Part shown: piece after piece, positions 15,641 to 23,369 of the stretch
How positions within the stretch are numbered: position 1 is the stretch's first letter
Layout of the letters: the number at the start of each line of letters is the position of its first letter
Origin: a virus
Virus record (IMG/VR): IMGVR_UViG_3300032053_000169
Location: 1 to 41,657 of that record
Length of the DNA stretch: 41,657 bases
Strand: one strand, 5' to 3'
Notes under the pieces: generated by a model
Told to the model about the DNA's origin: nothing
What the model saw: the letters and a program-made list of their open reading frames with translations, nothing else
Database searches by the model: none
Made by a program: the position numbers and the translations under genes

Positions 15641-16720
15641 ATGCAACAAGGTACTTATATTAGCCCACGTAACGTCAGAGCCTTAAAGCTTACTGCCGAT
15701 CAAGTTGGTGATTTTGAAGATTTAAAACGAGTTGGTTATTGTCTTGATTCCAAAATGGTAAACAAGATGATGGCTGCCCAAGGCTTCGATGCTTTGGAAT
15801 CGTTAGTGACAACCCCAAGTGTAACGACCCCTGTTCAGTTCTTACAGAACTGGTTAGCGGGTAATGTGCAAGTAGCTACCGCTGCTCGTAAGATCGACAC
15901 GTTAGTCGGCATTACGGTATCGGGCGCATGGGAAAACGAAGAGATCGTGCAGGGCTTGTTAGAGTTAACAGGCACGAGCGTTCCCTATGGAGATTACACC
16001 AACCTGCCGTTGAGTTCTTGGAACTTAAACTTTGAGCGCAGAACGGTTGTACGCTTTGAAGAAGGGATGCGTGTTGGTAACTTAGAAGAAGCTCGTGCTG
16101 CTGCTATCCGTATGAATAGCGCACAGAGCAAACGTGATGCTGCAACGCTCGCGTTGGACATTCGCAGAAACAGCGTAGGTTTCATCGGTTTTAACGGTGG
16201 CAACAACCGCACGTATGGTTTCTTGAATGACCCTAGCTTGCCTGCATACCAAGCAGTAGCGGGTGGTACTTGGGCAACCAAGACCTACCTTGAAATTGTT
16301 GGTGATATCTTGACCGCTGTGTCTGCTTTACGTACACAGTCACAAGACTTGATTGACCCTGCAACGATGCCTGTAACATTGGCTGTAGCTACAACAGCGC
16401 GTGATCGTTTATCTACTGTTAGCCAATACGGTAACAGCGTTCAAGATTGGATTAGCGCAACGTATCCTAAGATGCGTGTTGAATCTGCTCCTGAATTAGA
16501 TGGTGCTGACGCAGGTGATAACGTGTTCTATCTGTACGCTGAATCGATTAGTGATAACGGCTCAGACGATGGCGCGACTTTCATCCAAGTCGTACCGACT
16601 CGCTTCATTGTAACTGGCGTTCAAAAACTCGCCAAAGGTTACGAAGAAGGTTACAGCAACGCGACAGCAGGTGTGATGTGCAAACGCCCTTGGGCAGTGT
16701 ATCGCGCATCAGGCATCTAG
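15641..16720 (+). CDS. Major capsid protein, DUF2184 family
   Basis: This 359-aa protein starts at ATG 15641, seven bases after GGAG (15630-15633); an in-frame ATG at 15635 is too close to the ribosome site. It matches DUF2184 capsid proteins: FLQNWLAGNVQVATAARKID, a GAWENEEIVQGLLE segment, FGFN-like FIGFNGGNNRTYGFLNDP and a C-terminal AGVMCKRPWAVYRASGI. It should adopt the HK97 fold. It is followed at once by a strong terminator, as expected for a gene whose product is needed in hundreds of copies. Confidence 0.92.
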   Translation: MQQGTYISPRNVRALKLTADQVGDFEDLKRVGYCLDSKMVNKMMAAQGFDALESLVTTPSVTTPVQFLQNWLAGNVQVATAARKIDTLVGITVSGAWENEEIVQGLLELTGTSVPYGDYTNLPLSSWNLNFERRTVVRFEEGMRVGNLEEARAAAIRMNSAQSKRDAATLALDIRRNSVGFIGFNGGNNRTYGFLNDPSLPAYQAVAGGTWATKTYLEIVGDILTAVSALRTQSQDLIDPATMPVTLAVATTARDRLSTVSQYGNSVQDWISATYPKMRVESAPELDGADAGDNVFYLYAESISDNGSDDGATFIQVVPTRFIVTGVQKLAKGYEEGYSNATAGVMCKRPWAVYRASGI

Positions 16721-16741
16721 TCTTATTGCAAAAATGATAAG

Positions 16742-16769
16742 AGCCTGACACAATAGTGTTGGGCTTTTT
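16742..16769 (+). terminator. Rho-independent terminator after the capsid gene
   Basis: AGCCTGACAC (16742-16751) pairs with GTGTTGGGCT (16756-16765) around an AATA loop, a 10-bp stem with two central G-U pairs, followed by TTTTT and then ATTTT. A weaker 6-bp stem (TCTTAT/ATAAGA) lies just before at 16721-16741. It should separate high capsid expression from the tail genes. Confidence 0.85.
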
Positions 16770-16787
16770 ATTTTATAGGATAAGATT

Positions 16788-17150
16788 ATGAACTACGTTT
16801 ATTCGACAGCAAGTAATGACCGCGCTCACATTGAGTGGATACAAGGGGCAGAAGGTAGTGTTCCTATCCGAGGCAAGTCGGTAGTTATTCATGGCAAGGC
16901 AAACATTGCTGATAAGAACTTCCACACGCCAGAGGGTGTTGTTACCGAAGTGAGTGATGAGGATTTAGCTTTCCTTATGACGCATCGTCAATTCTTGACT
17001 GCCATTGAACGTGGCTTTTATAGTGTTCAAAAGCGGGAATCAGCCGTTGCTAAGGTGGTTAAGGACATGACTAAAAAAGACAAGTCTGCTCCAAAAACAC
17101 ACGAAGATTTCAAAAACGCATCAACATTTAAAGATGAGAAAGTAGCATAG
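16788..17150 (+). CDS. Hypothetical head-tail region protein
   Basis: This 120-aa protein starts behind AGGATAAG directly after the capsid terminator. The N-terminal 85 residues contain a beta-rich segment (VVIHGKANIADKNFHTPEG, then TEVSDEDLAFLMTHRQF) and the last 35 residues are Lys-rich. Small proteins of this type are common between capsid and DUF4054 genes in myophages and often carry a FHTP/VTEV-like segment, but I cannot give a proven role. Likely structural or an assembly factor by position. Confidence 0.65.
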   Translation: MNYVYSTASNDRAHIEWIQGAEGSVPIRGKSVVIHGKANIADKNFHTPEGVVTEVSDEDLAFLMTHRQFLTAIERGFYSVQKRESAVAKVVKDMTKKDKSAPKTHEDFKNASTFKDEKVA

Positions 17151-17162
17151 GAGTAACTCGGC

Positions 17163-17591
17163 ATGGCAGACCTAACATTTAATGTTGCGCAGTTTCGTGT
17201 CGAGTTCCCTGAGTTTGTTGACGTACCAGACCCAACTCTTCAGCAGTATTGGAACACAGCAATCCTGTACATATCGAATCAAAATGCGGGGGTGATGAAC
17301 GGAAGCTCACGCCAATACGCACTCGATCTAATGACAGCGCACCTCACTAAACTGTCCGCACTTATCTTGGCGGGGCAAACGCCTTCAATCGTTAATAGCT
17401 CAAGCATCGATAAAATATCGGTCAGCCTAACGCCACCCCCGTTCAAAACGTCATGGGATTGGTGGCTATCGACAACACCCTACGGATTGCAATTGCTCGC
17501 GCTCCTCAACGTCAACAGCGTGGGCGGTGGGTACTATGGTGGCTTGCCAGAGCGCACAGCGTTCCGCAAGGTGGGTGGAACATATCAATGA
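17163..17591 (+). CDS. Head-tail connector, DUF4054 family
   Basis: This 142-aa protein matches DUF4054: FRVEFPEFVDVPDPTLQQYW at the N-terminus, then RQYALDLMTAHLTKLSALI, a KISVSLTPPP segment and WWLSTTPYGLQLLALL. DUF4054 proteins lie at the head-tail adaptor position and are thought to be neck components analogous to HK97 gp6. The start ATG follows AGGAGTAACTCGGC. It overlaps the next gene as ATGA. Confidence 0.88.
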   Translation: MADLTFNVAQFRVEFPEFVDVPDPTLQQYWNTAILYISNQNAGVMNGSSRQYALDLMTAHLTKLSALILAGQTPSIVNSSSIDKISVSLTPPPFKTSWDWWLSTTPYGLQLLALLNVNSVGGGYYGGLPERTAFRKVGGTYQ

Positions 17592-18154
17592 AGGTAACCT
17601 CAAAGCCATCGCCTGCTAAAAGGTCGGTTCAAGACCTTATTAACTCGCGCACACAGGCGCGTGTGGGGTGGTTTGAATCAGCCAAGTATCCTAGTGGCAC
17701 TCCCGCTGCTTACGTTGCCTCAATCCAAGAGTACGGCTACGCAGGGGGCAAGACCTCGTCAATCCCACCACGACCCTTTATTCGACCCACGATCATCAAT
17801 CAGAAGGCGGTGTGGTTTCAATACGCCTCACGGTTGTTCAAGACATACCTCAAGGGTGGCAATACCATCCAAGACATATTTGAAGTCGTAGGCGAACGGG
17901 CAGCGGGCGATATTCGCAAAGCCATCACCCAAGTGTCTGCACCACCTTTAAGCCCGATCACAATCCTGTTAAGGAAGTGGCGTAAGCAGGGTGCTAAGTC
18001 AGGCAGACCGATAAGGATAACAAGACGCACTGTCGGGTGGGCAGCTGCGGAGTTTAACAAGGGCGCGGTTGATATTAGTGGCGTGTCAACAAAGCCGTTG
18101 AACGATACTGGTTATTTATTAGCAACGCTAACAAACCAAACGGTGAATGGATGA
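17588..18154 (+). CDS. Neck/tail completion protein, HK97 gp10-like
   Basis: This 188-aa basic protein starts in an ATGA overlap; an in-frame extension to 17453 lies inside the DUF4054 gene. Near the N-terminus it has ARVGWFESAKYPSGTPAAYV, followed by a QEYGYAGG segment and IPPRPFIRPTI. The G-x-F, Y-A-x-x-x-E-[FY]-G, then P-x-R-P-F pattern is that of HK97 gp10-like and related tail-completion proteins. It should act at the head-tail joint. The next gene overlaps as ATGA. Confidence 0.82.
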   Translation: MKVTSKPSPAKRSVQDLINSRTQARVGWFESAKYPSGTPAAYVASIQEYGYAGGKTSSIPPRPFIRPTIINQKAVWFQYASRLFKTYLKGGNTIQDIFEVVGERAAGDIRKAITQVSAPPLSPITILLRKWRKQGAKSGRPIRITRRTVGWAAAEFNKGAVDISGVSTKPLNDTGYLLATLTNQTVNG

Positions 18155-18600
18155 TACCTAGCAGCAATATACTCGCGCAGGCGTTGACTGTTATACACCC
18201 GATGCCTGTTAAATACTTTCAGTTTACTGGTCGTGGCGTTAACGATATCGGTTTAGACGTGTCGACTTATGCCGACCCAATAACCGTTTATGGCTCGGTG
18301 CAGGCAGTTAACAGAAGCGTTTATGAAAACCTTGGACTCGATTGGCAGAAGAACTACGTCAATTTGTTTATGAAAAGGTTGATCACTGATATAAATCGTA
18401 ATCAATCGGGCGATCAAATAGAATGGATGGGCAGACGTTTTGAGTGCAAGAGCGAAACAAACTGGTACAATATTGATGGATGGGTAGAGGTTCTTTGTGT
18501 TGATATCGGTGCAGCCTTACCACCTAAGATCGCTTTTGTAGACCCGCTTTCATTATTCGGATTTGGTCGTGCATTTGGCAGAGCGTTCGGGAACTCATAA
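18151..18600 (+). CDS. Neck/collar protein with FGRAFG tail
   Basis: This 149-aa protein starts in an ATGA overlap. It has KYFQFTGRGVNDIGLDVSTY, then a QAVNRSVYENLGLDWQK segment and WMGRRFECKSETNWYNIDGW, as in phage collar proteins encoded between gp10-like and sheath genes. The end is unusual: LFGFGRAFGRAFGNS, a Gly/Phe repeat that recurs in the next small gene. Position indicates a neck or tail-joining role. Stop and next start overlap (TAATG). Confidence 0.75.
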   Translation: MIPSSNILAQALTVIHPMPVKYFQFTGRGVNDIGLDVSTYADPITVYGSVQAVNRSVYENLGLDWQKNYVNLFMKRLITDINRNQSGDQIEWMGRRFECKSETNWYNIDGWVEVLCVDIGAALPPKIAFVDPLSLFGFGRAFGRAFGNS

Positions 18601-18728
18601 TGGCGATTATTCTAGCGAAGTTTGTTAAAATTATAAGCTCTGGCAAAAGCGGTGGTCAGGGCGGGGAAGTAAATCCCAACTCAGGCAAAGGGTTCGGTGC
18701 TGCATTTGGCACATCATTCCCATCATAA
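18600..18728 (+). CDS. 42-aa protein with GFGAAFGTSF tail
   Basis: This very short gene starts at an ATG overlapping the previous stop. The product begins MAIILAKFVKII, continues through a Gly/Ser-rich linker, and ends SGKGFGAAFGTSFPS. That ending mirrors the GFGRAFGRAFGNS end of the preceding gene, so the two share a C-terminal tail module. It is followed by AAGGA for the next gene. It may be a real small structural peptide or a relic created by recombination at the adhesin insertion; there is no direct evidence for expression. Confidence 0.5.
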   Translation: MAIILAKFVKIISSGKSGGQGGEVNPNSGKGFGAAFGTSFPS

Positions 18729-18741
18729 TAAAGGATAAGAC

Positions 18742-19785
18742 ATGGCTATTTCATACGCACCAAAACTTAAAAAACTGATCAACGCCAACAAGGATGAAGC
18801 GTATCTTGACTCGTTCAGGTCTTTCCTTCGCGCATTTGATCAGTTGATTCATCAAAGCGTCAAGGAAGTGAATCAGGTCAATCCACCCCCAACACCTGCC
18901 AACGGTGACGCTTATCACATCCAAGCGGGTTCATCACCAACGGGCGCATGGGCGGGTCAAGATGGCAAGATTGCTGTGTGGACTACTGATGCAAGCCTTC
19001 CCAATTCAAACACGCCTGACCCACAGTGGGAGTTTTATCAGCCCAATGTCGGTGATCAATTCTATTGCTCAAACAACAATCAATTTCATTATGAAGTTGA
19101 TGTCAATTTCACAATTTTTGCTGTCACACCTTATTGGCAAGGTGCTTTAAGCGGTGTGACAGGTCAAACCAATCGCAGTCTTTTGGGGTCTGCGGGCATG
19201 GATTATCTTGAATTGAATGAAGATGGCTTGACCATATATGGCAATGTGACAGGTTATGGTTCAATTCAACATAATGCTTTGGCTTGCGGTGCTAATGAAG
19301 GGCTTTATATTGAAACTTTTGGGGGTTCGGGGGTTGATCAATTTGGTATTTTTTCAAACGTCATCAGCGAGTATTGGAACACCTTCCAAGATGGCACAAA
19401 AACCATTGATTTTCTTGGGCAGAATTGGAACAGCCCTTGGCACAGTCAACATGGTTTAATCGGCAACCGCTACAAGAGTATTGCTGTCTTTTCTGGCATT
19501 GATGTTATGCCCAATAATACTTCATACAACCAAGCCCCCAACGTATCATTTAACGGTGGCGGTGTTGTGGCTGTGACTGAAGTTCTTTGCACAGCCATGT
19601 CGAGTGAACATGTTCCCATCGTTTTTGGCTGTACGATTGGTCAAGTTGGTTCAAGTCTTGTTCACGATGGTGTCAAAATTAAATTGGCGGGGGGTGTTGA
19701 TTATGTCTTCAGCACTATTGATTCAAGAATATGCCTAGAATTAAGGGGCGGTAACGCTTTGGAACTATGGCGCAACAACCTATAA
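18742..19785 (+). CDS. DUF2793-containing adhesin-like protein inside the tail cluster
   Basis: This 347-aa protein has a DUF2793-like segment at residues 45-100: VNPPPTPANGDAYHIQAG, then GAWAGQDGKIAVWTTD and WEFYQPNVGDQF. DUF2793 occurs in phage tail-fibre and receptor-associated proteins. The rest is beta-rich, Gly/Asn/Thr-rich, with no enzyme motif, as in receptor-binding domains. Its place between neck and tail-terminator genes is odd, since fibre genes normally follow the baseplate. It starts behind AAAGGATAAGAC. It may be a head or neck fibre or an inserted accessory (moron) gene. Confidence 0.7.
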   Translation: MAISYAPKLKKLINANKDEAYLDSFRSFLRAFDQLIHQSVKEVNQVNPPPTPANGDAYHIQAGSSPTGAWAGQDGKIAVWTTDASLPNSNTPDPQWEFYQPNVGDQFYCSNNNQFHYEVDVNFTIFAVTPYWQGALSGVTGQTNRSLLGSAGMDYLELNEDGLTIYGNVTGYGSIQHNALACGANEGLYIETFGGSGVDQFGIFSNVISEYWNTFQDGTKTIDFLGQNWNSPWHSQHGLIGNRYKSIAVFSGIDVMPNNTSYNQAPNVSFNGGGVVAVTEVLCTAMSSEHVPIVFGCTIGQVGSSLVHDGVKIKLAGGVDYVFSTIDSRICLELRGGNALELWRNNL

Positions 19786-19795
19786 GGGAATAAAT

Positions 19796-20287
19796 ATGCA
19801 ACCGTATGATGACTTATTCGCAAAGCATGGCGCAACAGCACGTTCAACCAATGGCTGTTCTCCTGCGAACCCGCACTATTTTTGGTGTGCTGAACGTGTA
19901 GCACCCAACAGTTCTGTGCTTGATGTCGGTTCAGGTCTTGGGTGGTTGAAGCCACACTTGCCAGAAGGTGTGACCTATAAAGGGATTGACGCTTGCCAAG
20001 GGCTTGCAGAATCAACGGGTGATGAACACTGCGACATTCTAAGCTATACGGGCGACAAGGTTGATTATGTTTGTTGCTTCGGTGTGTTGGTTAAGAACGA
20101 CCCACGCGAACAGCCTGTCAATCTTCAAGCGGTGGCAGACAAATTGAAAAGCCTTGCCAATGTCGCTGTGCTGTTCGCGGTGTGCTTGGATGGGTTCAGC
20201 TTGCAGGAGGTGGAGACTGCGTTCGGTGGATTGGATGAAGTATCACCAATCACGTTGGGCGAACACTTCTGTCGGGTGAATGTTTAA
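19796..20287 (+). CDS. Class I SAM-dependent methyltransferase-like protein
   Basis: This 163-aa protein has VLDVGSGLGWLKPHLPEG (motif I) followed by YKGIDAC (acidic end of strand 2), a CDILSYTGDKVDYVCCFGVL region (motif IV position) and a downstream helix NLQAVADKLK. There is no DPPY, so it is not obviously a DNA adenine methylase; a protein, glycan or small-molecule target is more likely. It is short for the fold. It lies between a DUF2793 gene and the tail terminator, apart from other DNA-modification genes, so it may modify the adjacent adhesin or a surface glycan. That is speculation from context. Confidence 0.75.
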   Translation: MQPYDDLFAKHGATARSTNGCSPANPHYFWCAERVAPNSSVLDVGSGLGWLKPHLPEGVTYKGIDACQGLAESTGDEHCDILSYTGDKVDYVCCFGVLVKNDPREQPVNLQAVADKLKSLANVAVLFAVCLDGFSLQEVETAFGGLDEVSPITLGEHFCRVNV

Positions 20288-20844
20288 TGCGTGATAACGA
20301 AATAATGAGAGTGCTGATACCAAACTTGACCGCTTCACTGGTTGAGTTTGTTGCGTCTAGCAATTTTGCCGTACAGCCTCCCATTGTTAAGCAATCCTAT
20401 CAGCCTACTCAACAAGGCGTACCGACCTGCCCTACTGTGTTTATTCACAAAGTTGGTGACCATCGATACGGATTTCCAAGGAAGGAATATCAATGGAATG
20501 AAGTTAAGCAGAGAATGGTAGACACTGAAACGCAGGTCATGGAAACAACCTACCAAGTGAACGCCTTATACGTTCAAGACCCTGCTAACATGGTGCAGTT
20601 AACCTCAAGTGATTTGGTTAATGAAACGGCTGCTATTTTACAGAGTGATTTCTTTTTAAATATCCTTCACGAGAATGATATTGGCATGGAAAGGATAACA
20701 GATATCAGACAGACTTATTTTCAAGATGACCGTGATCGCAGCGAAGCATCACCATCATTCGACTTCACGATTGCACATAAACAAGTTACAATAAGGAACG
20801 CCCCAATAGTTAATTCTATTGTAGAAGGCATCTACCCTATCTAG
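20287..20844 (+). CDS. Tail terminator/gateway protein
   Basis: This 185-aa protein lies directly before the sheath gene and starts by overlapping the previous stop (TAATG). It has QPTQQGVPTCPTVFIHKVGD, then TYQVNALYVQDPA, SSDLVNETAAILQS and RSEASPSFDFTIAHKQ, matching the phage gateway/tail-terminator proteins found before DUF3383 sheath genes. It should cap the tail tube and sheath at the neck. An alternative ATG lies at 20305. No unusual features. Confidence 0.78.
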   Translation: MRDNEIMRVLIPNLTASLVEFVASSNFAVQPPIVKQSYQPTQQGVPTCPTVFIHKVGDHRYGFPRKEYQWNEVKQRMVDTETQVMETTYQVNALYVQDPANMVQLTSSDLVNETAAILQSDFFLNILHENDIGMERITDIRQTYFQDDRDRSEASPSFDFTIAHKQVTIRNAPIVNSIVEGIYPI

Positions 20845-20854
20845 GAGAGCAGAA

Positions 20855-22360
20855 ATGGCTATTGATTTTAGTAAATATGTGGACATAACAAGTGGCGTAG
20901 GCGGTACGGGTGGAGTAGCAAGCCGTGATTTAATCGGGCGCATTTTCACGCCAAACCTTTATGTTAGCGACAATAAAGCAGTAACCTTTACCTCTGCCGA
21001 TCAGGTGGGTGAAGCGTTCGGAACGACATCAGAAGAATACTTACGCGCAGTTTTCTATTTTGGATTCATCGGTAAGAACATTACCTCTGCTCGTAAATTA
21101 TCCTATGTTGGTTGGTTCAAAACCGCTACGCCTCCACGTATTATCGGTGGCACAGCTAATACAAGCCTCGGTGCTTATACAAGTAAAACCGATGTGATCT
21201 TAACCCTTTCTATTGATGGCACACCATCTTCAACAGGTTCGCTTGATTTATCTGTAGCATCAAACCTTGCTGATGTGGCTTCAATCTTGGAAGCGGGCAT
21301 CAGTGCCATTGGTGGTGCTTATGCAGGAAGCACAGTGACCTATGACGCTATTGCTAAAAACTTCACATGGGAATCAGCTCTTGCAGCCAAGATCAGCACA
21401 CTTGCTGTTGAAGATGGTGGCGGTGTTGATGATGTGATTGCCACAATGGGATGGACTAATCCTACCTATTTCACTGGCTCTGATGGTGACACTGTGACTG
21501 ATATGCTGATCAACAGCACATCACAAAGCAATAACTTCGGTTCATTCTGTTTCCTTCGCGGAACGACTGATGCTGATTTATTGGCAGCTTCTGTTTGGAA
21601 CACGACTAACAACGAGCAGTTTATTTTCGTTGTGGCTACGGATGCCGAAGCAGGTGCTAATGATGATTATGTTGGCAACGCGGGTACTGCGGTAACTGCG
21701 GTGGATTTAACATTGGATGAGTACCCTGAAATGTGTCCAATGATTATCCTTGCCTCTACTGACTACAGCAGACGTAACAGCGTAGTGAACTATATGTTCC
21801 AACGCTTCGATTTAACTCCGCTATCAATCGGTACGCAGTTAATGAACACGGCTCAGTCTGATGCGTTCGATGTGAAGCGTAATAACTACTACGCTGCTAC
21901 ACAAACGGCAGGACAGTTAGTGGCTTTTTATCAACGGGGTTACTTGTGCGGTGGTGCTACCGATGCAAGCGATCAGAATGTGTTTGCGAATGAAATATGG
22001 TTGAAGGATGCAGCAGGCGCAGCGATTCTTAGCTTGTTATTAGCCCTTGGTAAAGTATCAGCCAACACAGAAGGTCGCGGTCAGCTTATGGCTGTGCTGC
22101 AATCGATTGTTGATGCTGCTTTAAACAACGGCACAATCTCTGTAGGCAAGCCTATAACAACCGAGCAAAAGTTATTCATTGGTCAAATTACTGGTGACGA
22201 CTTAGCATGGCATCAAGTGCAAAACATTGGCTACTGGTTAGAAGCCAAGGTAGAGCCATACGTGTTAAACGACTTGACCGAATGGCGAGCAGTTTACACT
22301 TTGGTTTACAGCAAAGACGATGATATCCGTAAGGTTGAAGGCTCACACGTTCTGATTTAA
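20855..22360 (+). CDS. Tail sheath protein, DUF3383 family
   Basis: This 501-aa protein is the contractile sheath subunit of the DUF3383 family. It begins [17 protein letters not shown], contains [21 protein letters not shown] and a central [20 protein letters not shown], followed by [17 protein letters not shown], and ends [20 protein letters not shown] with EGSHVLI. A DUF3383 sheath is diagnostic of a contractile (myovirus) tail. The start follows AGGAGAG. The downstream gene encodes the tube. Confidence 0.93.
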   Translation: MAIDFSKYVDITSGVGGTGGVASRDLIGRIFTPNLYVSDNKAVTFTSADQVGEAFGTTSEEYLRAVFYFGFIGKNITSARKLSYVGWFKTATPPRIIGGTANTSLGAYTSKTDVILTLSIDGTPSSTGSLDLSVASNLADVASILEAGISAIGGAYAGSTVTYDAIAKNFTWESALAAKISTLAVEDGGGVDDVIATMGWTNPTYFTGSDGDTVTDMLINSTSQSNNFGSFCFLRGTTDADLLAASVWNTTNNEQFIFVVATDAEAGANDDYVGNAGTAVTAVDLTLDEYPEMCPMIILASTDYSRRNSVVNYMFQRFDLTPLSIGTQLMNTAQSDAFDVKRNNYYAATQTAGQLVAFYQRGYLCGGATDASDQNVFANEIWLKDAAGAAILSLLLALGKVSANTEGRGQLMAVLQSIVDAALNNGTISVGKPITTEQKLFIGQITGDDLAWHQVQNIGYWLEAKVEPYVLNDLTEWRAVYTLVYSKDDDIRKVEGSHVLI

Positions 22361-22373
22361 TTGGGAGATTAAA

Positions 22374-22820
22374 ATGACACAAGATATAACTGCGTTTGGT
22401 TTAAAGGTACGAGTGATCGCTTCTAACAGCTTCCCTGCGGGCTTCACGGTCACGCAGTTTGCGGATGATGGCGACCCGTTCGATATTCCAAGCATCAAGA
22501 TTGCTGAAACAGCTATGGGCTTGAATGGTGACCTGATTGTGTGGGCTAAGGCTAACCCTATCACGGTTACGATTAATGTTATACCTGACAGTGATGATGA
22601 TAAAAACCTATCGGTTATCTTTGAAAATAACCGAGTGGGCAAAAACAAGTCTAGCGTTAAAGACTCGATCACCCTTGTCGGCTTATACCCAAGTGGTAAA
22701 ACTGTCACGATGACAGCGGGTAAAATGACCGATGGTATGGCGGGTTCTGGTGTGGCTAGTGCGGGGCGTTTAAAGACAAAGGCTTATATGTTCGCCTTTG
22801 AAAATAAAATCAGCACATAA
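22374..22820 (+). CDS. Tail tube protein
   Basis: This 148-aa protein comes straight after the sheath gene with GGGAG as ribosome site. It has [19 protein letters not shown], then the [11 protein letters not shown] motif, a [10 protein letters not shown] segment and [21 protein letters not shown], as in tail tube proteins (often listed as phage tail fibre or DUF3277-like) that pair with DUF3383 sheaths. It polymerises into the inner tube through which DNA passes. It is followed by tail chaperone genes, as usual. Confidence 0.85.
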   Translation: MTQDITAFGLKVRVIASNSFPAGFTVTQFADDGDPFDIPSIKIAETAMGLNGDLIVWAKANPITVTINVIPDSDDDKNLSVIFENNRVGKNKSSVKDSITLVGLYPSGKTVTMTAGKMTDGMAGSGVASAGRLKTKAYMFAFENKIST

Positions 22821-22830
22821 GGAATAGACA

Positions 22831-23298
22831 ATGCTTGAGCCGAAAGAGCTAACCCTAACGGACATGAATGGGGTGGCGAAAACTTTCGTTATCTCAAAAA
22901 TGCCTTACTATCCTGCGAGAGAAGTTATCTCTCAATTCATTCCTACGGGGTCGCCAAAGATAGGCGACTACCGTGAGAACGAGAAGCTGTCGCAGATTAT
23001 GTTTCGCTACGTGTCAATAGTGCTACCAGAGGGGCAGAAGCTCGCATTGACCACTCCCACGCTTGTAGAAAACCATGTCGACTTTAAGACAGGCATTCTG
23101 CTTGAGAAGGCTATGTTGGAGTACAATGCGGGTTTTTTCGACTACGGAGCGATCTCGAATTCGTTAAGCGGTTTCGCTCAGACAGCCCAAGTGTGGATTA
23201 CCAAAATCTTGACGGACTCGCAGGCGCGATCATCAGCGAAGGAAAAGCAAGCCTCTACGAACTCAAAACGATCTACACGCTCGAAGATGCGTTCTTAA
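22831..23298 (+). CDS. Tail assembly chaperone (G-type)
   Basis: This 155-aa protein starts behind AAGGAATAGACA. It has MLEPKELTLTDMNGVAKTF, a YPAREVISQFIP segment and NEKLSQIMFRYVSIVLPEG, typical of tail assembly chaperones between tube and tape-measure genes. Up to about residue 130 the sequence looks natural; the last 25 residues are Ser/Lys/Arg-rich and look like translation out of the real frame. The -1 frame over the same bases encodes a good chaperone C-terminus ending at 23366, so this is the short product of a probable programmed -1 frameshift pair, like lambda G and GT. Confidence 0.85.
   Translation: MLEPKELTLTDMNGVAKTFVISKMPYYPAREVISQFIPTGSPKIGDYRENEKLSQIMFRYVSIVLPEGQKLALTTPTLVENHVDFKTGILLEKAMLEYNAGFFDYGAISNSLSGFAQTAQVWITKILTDSQARSSAKEKQASTNSKRSTRSKMRS
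23133..23139 (+). promoter_or_regulatory. Candidate -1 frameshift slippery site T TTT TTC
   Basis: In the frame of the 22831 gene the codons are GGT TTT TTC, so TTTTTTC forms a canonical X-XXY-YYZ heptamer. A -1 slip here leads into a frame open until 23366. The coding character seems to change nearer 23200-23215, so another slip point downstream is possible. No stable downstream structure was verified by eye. Confidence 0.45.
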
Positions 23299-23366
23299 TG
23301 TGGGAGTCTATCGTTGTGCCTCGGTACAATGAATGGTTGGCGATGGAGCATTCTAAAAAGAGATAA
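23133..23366 (+). CDS. Frameshift extension of the tail assembly chaperone (T-type part)
   Basis: Read in the -1 frame, these bases end with LAGAIISEGKASLYELKTIY, a TLEDAFLMWES segment and VPRYNEWLAMEHSKKR before TAA at 23364-23366. The ELKTIYTLEDA and MWE-x8-YNEWLA pattern is that of the T-part of tail chaperones that bind the tape measure. There is no ATG or ribosome site in this frame upstream; a GTG at 23193 has no Shine-Dalgarno. It is therefore most likely made as a fusion with the 22831 product by -1 frameshifting. It ends three bases before the tape-measure start. Confidence 0.7.
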   Translation, partial: FFRLRSDLEFVKRFRSDSPSVDYQNLDGLAGAIISEGKASLYELKTIYTLEDAFLMWESIVVPRYNEWLAMEHSKKR

Positions 23367-23369
23367 GAA

